In this document: piece after piece, positions 5,872 to 8,570 of the stretch | Layout of the letters: each line of letters begins with the position of its first letter | Position numbering within the stretch: position 1 is the first letter of the stretch | NCBI GenBank assembly: GCA_021823365.1 | Contig: JAKAOD010000108.1 | Coordinates: 1 to 8,570 of the forward strand | Length of the DNA: 8,570 nucleotides | Direction: 5' to 3' | Origin: Actinomycetes bacterium | GTDB lineage: Bacteria > Actinomycetota > Acidimicrobiia > Acidimicrobiales > Bog-793 | Notes under the pieces: model-generated | The model's input: the letters and a program-made list of their open reading frames with translations, nothing else | What the model was told of the DNA's origin: nothing | The model's database searches: none | Translations under genes and position numbers: made by a program

Positions 5872-6683
5872 GCGTCGACCGACTGTGCTCTTTCTATGGG
5901 TTCACCAAGATGCCCTTCGGGCGGGACCTCCCGCCTTCATCGCTCTACAAGTCGAGCGCCCATGCCGAGGCGGTGGCCCGGCTCAGCTGGTGCGTTCAAG
6001 AGCGCGGCCTCGGCACTTTGACCGGGGAAGTCGGGTGCGGCAAGACGGTCGCGGCGAGGGCGGCGGTGGCATCGCTCGACCCATCCCGCACCCAGGTGAT
6101 CTACTGCCCCAACCCGACAGTCGGCGGGAGGGGGATCCTCTCGCTCGTGGTCAGCGCCTTGGGCGGGGTGCCGCGCTTTCACCGCGCGGCGCTCGTCCCC
6201 CAGGCCGCCGAGGCACTTGCGTGTGCCGAGGACGAGCGGGGGCGCCGGGTGCTCGTGCTCATCGACGAGAGCCACCTGCTCGGGCCGGAAGAGCTCGAGG
6301 ATCTCCGCATGATGACCAACGCAGAGCTCGATTCGCGCTCTCCCGCCTGTGTCATTCTGATCGGCCAGCCGACTCTCCGCCGACGCCTGCGCCAGGGGAC
6401 GATGGCGGCGCTCGACCAGCGCGTCACCCTGCGGGTGCACATGGAGGGGATGGAGCTCAAAGAGACCCTCGCCTATGTCCGCCACCACGTCACCCTGGCG
6501 GGACGGTCCGACCCGCTCTTCTCCGACGACGCCGTGGCAGTGCTCCACCACGCCGCCCGTGGCCTGCCGAGGGCGATCAACAACCTCTCCCTGCAGGCGC
6601 TCGTGGCCACCTTCGCGGCCGACAAGTCGATCGTCGACGAGGCCGCCGCCAAGATGGCGGTGGTCGAGGTGTCAGGTGAATGA
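5868..6683 (+). CDS. ExeA/TniB-like AAA+ ATPase, transposition partner
   Basis: This 271-residue AAA+ ATPase is of the kind that joins the DDE enzyme to target DNA in Tn7, Tn5053 and Mu-like systems. Visible elements are the N-terminal FYGFTKMPFGRD segment (9-20) typical of ExeA-like proteins, Walker A GEVGCGKT (53-60), Walker B VLVLIDESH (128-136, acidic pair D133-E134), a sensor-1-like ILIGQ (163-167), R185 in LDQRVTLRV as a possible arginine finger, and a sensor-2-like GLPRAINNL (232-240). No membrane segment is seen, so it is cytosolic and the secretion name ExeA is only a family label. GACAAGGAGGACG before the ATG gives a good ribosome-binding site inside the upstream gene. The start overlaps the transposase stop by four bases, and the 3' end overlaps the next gene by eight. 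Confidence 0.9.
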   Translation: MSVDRLCSFYGFTKMPFGRDLPPSSLYKSSAHAEAVARLSWCVQERGLGTLTGEVGCGKTVAARAAVASLDPSRTQVIYCPNPTVGGRGILSLVVSALGGVPRFHRAALVPQAAEALACAEDERGRRVLVLIDESHLLGPEELEDLRMMTNAELDSRSPACVILIGQPTLRRRLRQGTMAALDQRVTLRVHMEGMELKETLAYVRHHVTLAGRSDPLFSDDAVAVLHHAARGLPRAINNLSLQALVATFAADKSIVDEAAAKMAVVEVSGE

Positions 6684-7902
6684 GGCGGCGGCGGTCCCCG
6701 CTCCTCCCGGATGGCCGGCACCGCCCGAGGCGCCCGCCTGGCGGGGGATCGCCGGTCAGATCGCCGGGACGATCGCCCCGCACACAGAAGCCGACCCGGC
6801 AGCGGTGCTCTTCCAGCTGCTCGTCGGCGCCGGGGCGGTGATCGGGCGCGGCGCCTACATGGCGGTCGAGGCGACCCGCCACCACCCGAACGAGTTCGCC
6901 GTGCTGGTCGGAGACACCGCCAAGGCCCGCAAGGGCTCCTCCTTCGACCACGTCGAGCGGGTCCTTCGCTCCGCCGATGAGAGCTTCCCGGTACGGGTGC
7001 GCACCGGCTTGTCGACGGGCGAGGGCCTGATCTTCGCCGCCCGCGATCCCTGCGGCGTCGACCCAGGCGTCGCCGACCCGCGCCTCTTGGTGGTCGAGCC
7101 GGAGTTCGTCTCGGTGCTGAAGGCGACCGCACGCGACCTCAACACCCTCTCGCCGGTGCTGCGCTCGGCCTGGGACGGCAGGCCGCTCGCACTTCTCACC
7201 CGCAGCGCGCCGGTGCGGGCGAGCGCGGCGCACATCGCGGTCATCGGCCACATCACCGGAGCCGAGCTCGCCGCCCACACGAGCGCGGTCGAAGCGGCGA
7301 ACGGGTTCCTGAACCGTTTCATGTTCGTCGCCTGCCGGCGTCACGGCCTGCTTCCCGACGGCGGCGGCCTCGACCCGCTCGCCGGGACGAATCTGGCCGA
7401 GCGCCTCGGCGCCAACCTCTCAAAGGCACGCCGTGCCGGCCAGCTCAGCTTCGACGACGCGGCGCGGACCCTCTGGCACGAGGCCTATGCCCTCCTCGCC
7501 GAGCCGGAAGACGGTCTCGTCGGCCTGCTCTCTGCCCGCGCCGAGGCGCACGTGCTGCGCCTCTCGATGCTCGCGGCGCTCACCGACGGCGACAGCGCGG
7601 TCCGGAGCGCCCATCTCCAAGCGGGCCTCGCACTGTGGGACTACGCCCACCGCTCGATCGCCTGGGCAACGCGGCACACCACCACCGACCCGGTCGCCGA
7701 ACAGATCCACCGGGCGCTCGCCGGAGCGCCGGCCGGGCTCACCCGCACCGAGCTGCGCGACCTCTTCGGCCGCAACCTGCCAGGACCACGCATCGACCAA
7801 GCACTGCTCGCGCTCGGCGGAGCCGGGCGGGCGACGCGTCGCCGTGTGCCGACCGCCGGCCGGCCGGCTGAGATCTGGGTGGCCACAGCGACCGCGTCCT
7901 GA
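6676..7902 (+). CDS. DUF3987-like putative NTPase, third gene of the transposition operon
   Basis: This 408-residue protein has no proven function. The GTG at 6676 is chosen because GAGGTG (6666-6671) precedes it and it overlaps the ATPase stop by eight bases, indicating coupled translation. The N-terminal half resembles DUF3987 proteins, often found with primases and plasmid replication genes: PHTEADPAAVLFQLL (35-49), then RHHPNEFAVLVG and an atypical P-loop GDTAKARKGSS (79-89). A Walker-B-like LLVVEPEF follows (137-144), then HIAVIGHIT (186-194) and a GFLNRFMFV segment (210-218) that could supply an arginine finger. The last 60 residues (GLTRTELRDLFGRN...IDQALLALGGAGRATRRR) look like a winged helix. 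Only two cysteines are present, so it is not a zinc-finger TniQ/TnsD protein. It could be a target selector, a replication ATPase or cargo. Family assignment is from pattern recognition only. Confidence 0.72.
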   Translation: MNEAAAVPAPPGWPAPPEAPAWRGIAGQIAGTIAPHTEADPAAVLFQLLVGAGAVIGRGAYMAVEATRHHPNEFAVLVGDTAKARKGSSFDHVERVLRSADESFPVRVRTGLSTGEGLIFAARDPCGVDPGVADPRLLVVEPEFVSVLKATARDLNTLSPVLRSAWDGRPLALLTRSAPVRASAAHIAVIGHITGAELAAHTSAVEAANGFLNRFMFVACRRHGLLPDGGGLDPLAGTNLAERLGANLSKARRAGQLSFDDAARTLWHEAYALLAEPEDGLVGLLSARAEAHVLRLSMLAALTDGDSAVRSAHLQAGLALWDYAHRSIAWATRHTTTDPVAEQIHRALAGAPAGLTRTELRDLFGRNLPGPRIDQALLALGGAGRATRRRVPTAGRPAEIWVATATAS

Positions 7903-7925
7903 ACCGCCCATCGGACCTCATCATC

Positions 7926-7954
7926 AAGAAGCGACGCACGGCGTCGCTTCTTGG
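7926..7954 (+). terminator. 13-bp perfect hairpin after the three-gene operon
   Basis: CAAGAAGCGACGC and GCGTCGCTTCTTG form a perfect 13-bp stem around the 3-base loop ACG, 23 bases after the last stop codon. There is no clear T-run after it, so termination is likely but not certain; high-GC bacteria often use such hairpins. A second GC hairpin, CCCCGG/CCGGGG, follows at 7971-7984. Confidence 0.65.
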
Positions 7955-8003
7955 CTGCTACAGGCCGCACCCCGGAGCCGGGGTCAAGGGACGGTGCGTC
8001 GCG
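7932..8003. repeat. Inverted 9-mer repeat beyond the operon
   Basis: GCGACGCAC (7932-7940) is perfectly inverted at 7995-8003 (GTGCGTCGC), and GCGTCGC also occurs within the first hairpin. The three related copies could be subterminal binding sites near the lost or diverged right end of the transposon, or simply alternative RNA folding. Confidence 0.4.
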
Positions 8004-8149
8004 CCAACGGTTCTCAACTCACGGAATGTGTTCGAGCCCTTGACGCCGGTGGAGGGGTGTGGCACCCGCGTACACCGCACTGGCGAGACTCTGCGCCGAC
8101 TTTGGTCGTTCGGTCGTTTGTTGTCCACTCGATCACGACTAGTGGCGGC
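8004..8149. other. Non-coding junction sequence
   Basis: I see no gene, tRNA or clear promoter here. The reading frame of the downstream IS3 fragment is open through part of it but shows no recognisable transposase residues. It separates the operon's 3' structures from the IS3 remnant. Confidence 0.4.
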
Positions 8150-8570
8150 ATGACGATCAGTATGGGTGGCGGGCAACAGCTGGCCGCCGAGGGGTTGCTC
8201 GAGCTCGCCCTCACCCGCGCTGACGGGCTCGTCGACCCGTCTGTCGACGACGACGCCCGGCCCATCCTGCTCGCGGTGTCCGACAACGGCCCGCAGATGA
8301 GCTCGGGGTCGACACGCGAGTTCATGGCCATGTGCGCCATCGCCCAGCACTTCGGCCGACCCGGCACGCCCACGGACCAGTCGTGGATCGAGAGCTTCAA
8401 CGGCCACCTCAAGATGGAGCACCCGCACCTGCTCGCCATCACCGATCCCGCCGTGCTGCGCGCCGCGGTCCGCAACACGCAGCGGGCGGGTTTCTCGGTC
8501 GGACTGCTGCTCGGCGATCCGTCGTGGATCCTGCCGCGGTGGCGCCCGGCTCTGACCCGGATCCTGGCCG
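8150..8570 (+). pseudogene. IS3-family transposase catalytic-core fragment
   Basis: The frame reads LAAEGLLE, then RPILLAVSDNGPQM, STREFMAMCAIAQHFGRPGTPTDQSWIESFNGHLK and EHPHLLAITDPAVLRA. This is the second half of an IS3-type DDE domain. Counted from the ATG at 8150, the second Asp is D45 and the Glu is E81, with 35 residues between them. The first catalytic Asp and the N-terminal region (orfA and the HTH part) are missing. After about 8465 the frame stays open to the window edge (VRNTQRAGFSVGLLLGDPSW...), but the expected YNTVRLH-type ending is absent. The IS3 part has therefore probably been cut a second time and joined to other sequence. The start is only the first in-frame ATG, not a supported start codon. 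Confidence 0.75.

Larger units (their letters stand above)
4448..8003 (+). mobile_element. Three-gene transposition module (DDE transposase, AAA+ ATPase, DUF3987-like protein)
   Basis: Three genes overlap head to tail on the plus strand, and the first two are hallmark transposition proteins. The left limit is taken at the 27-bp repeat. The right limit is uncertain: no convincing inverted copy of that repeat follows the last gene. The region of repeats and hairpins at 7926-8003 is taken as a provisional edge, because an unrelated IS3 fragment begins at about 8150. The organisation resembles TniA-TniB and Mu A-B pairs, with an unusual third member. Confidence 0.45.

Noticed and set aside
6475..6675. 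Upstream extension of the third operon gene to an ATG at 6475
   Set aside because: It would overlap the ATPase gene by about 200 bases in another frame with arginine/proline/threonine-rich low-complexity residues. The GTG at 6676 has a ribosome-binding site and the coupled overlap.
5868..6683. Type II secretion ATPase (ExeA) or IS21 IstB helper
   Set aside because: There is no membrane segment or peptidoglycan-binding part, and the N-terminal FYGF...PFGRD and the DDE neighbour fit a TniB/ExeA-like transposition ATPase rather than secretion or a DnaC-like IstB.
7926..8003. CRISPR-like or tandem repeat array
   Set aside because: Copies are few, short, inverted and without regular spacers.
8010..8045. 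A possible right-end copy of the 27-bp repeat (GAATGT followed by TTCGAGCCC)
   Set aside because: Only six consecutive bases agree and the rest needs gaps, so it is not better than chance.

Overview
This GC-rich window reads as a pile-up of insertion sequences from a high-GC, probably actinobacterial genome or plasmid. That guess rests on strong G/C bias at third codon positions, alanine- and arginine-rich proteins and the IS types present. No housekeeping gene is visible, so no species can be named.

Left part (1-2465, everything on the minus strand) is a nest of insertions. A 50-codon remnant of a group II intron reverse transcriptase (2316-2465) is cut at its GTPQGSPIS motif by an IS30-family element (about 1473-2314). 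The IS30 transposase gene is in turn cut right after its second catalytic Asp (TWD) by a complete IS110-family element (about 8-1472). The first seven bases of the window are consistent with the IS30 frame resuming as Gln-Gly, so the rest of IS30 should lie left of the window. The 225-base leader of the IS110 element has the layout of a bridge RNA. Segments matching the actual target (IS30) and the element's own ends sit in two stem-bounded loops, in the order expected from IS621. Joining the two IS110 ends in a circle would create a promoter, TTGACA-17-CATACT.

Middle part (2464-4474): an IS1634-family element, transposase on the minus strand (2586-4316), between two nested inverted-repeat pairs. 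The outer pair is 27 bp with 25 matches, the inner pair 12 bp and perfect. Which pair marks the true element ends is unresolved.

Right part (4448-about 8000, plus strand): a tightly coupled three-gene operon. It encodes a DDE transposase with a complete D,D(35)E triad, an ExeA/TniB-like AAA+ ATPase, and a 408-residue DUF3987-like putative NTPase. Start and stop codons overlap at both junctions, and a 13-bp hairpin follows the last stop. This looks like a transposition module in which the third protein takes the place usually held by a target selector, or is a replication-type accessory. The window ends in a fragment of an IS3-family transposase (8150 to about 8465) that has lost both ends.

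The strongest candidates for something new are the readable bridge-RNA guide set of the IS110 element and the DDE/AAA+/DUF3987 operon.
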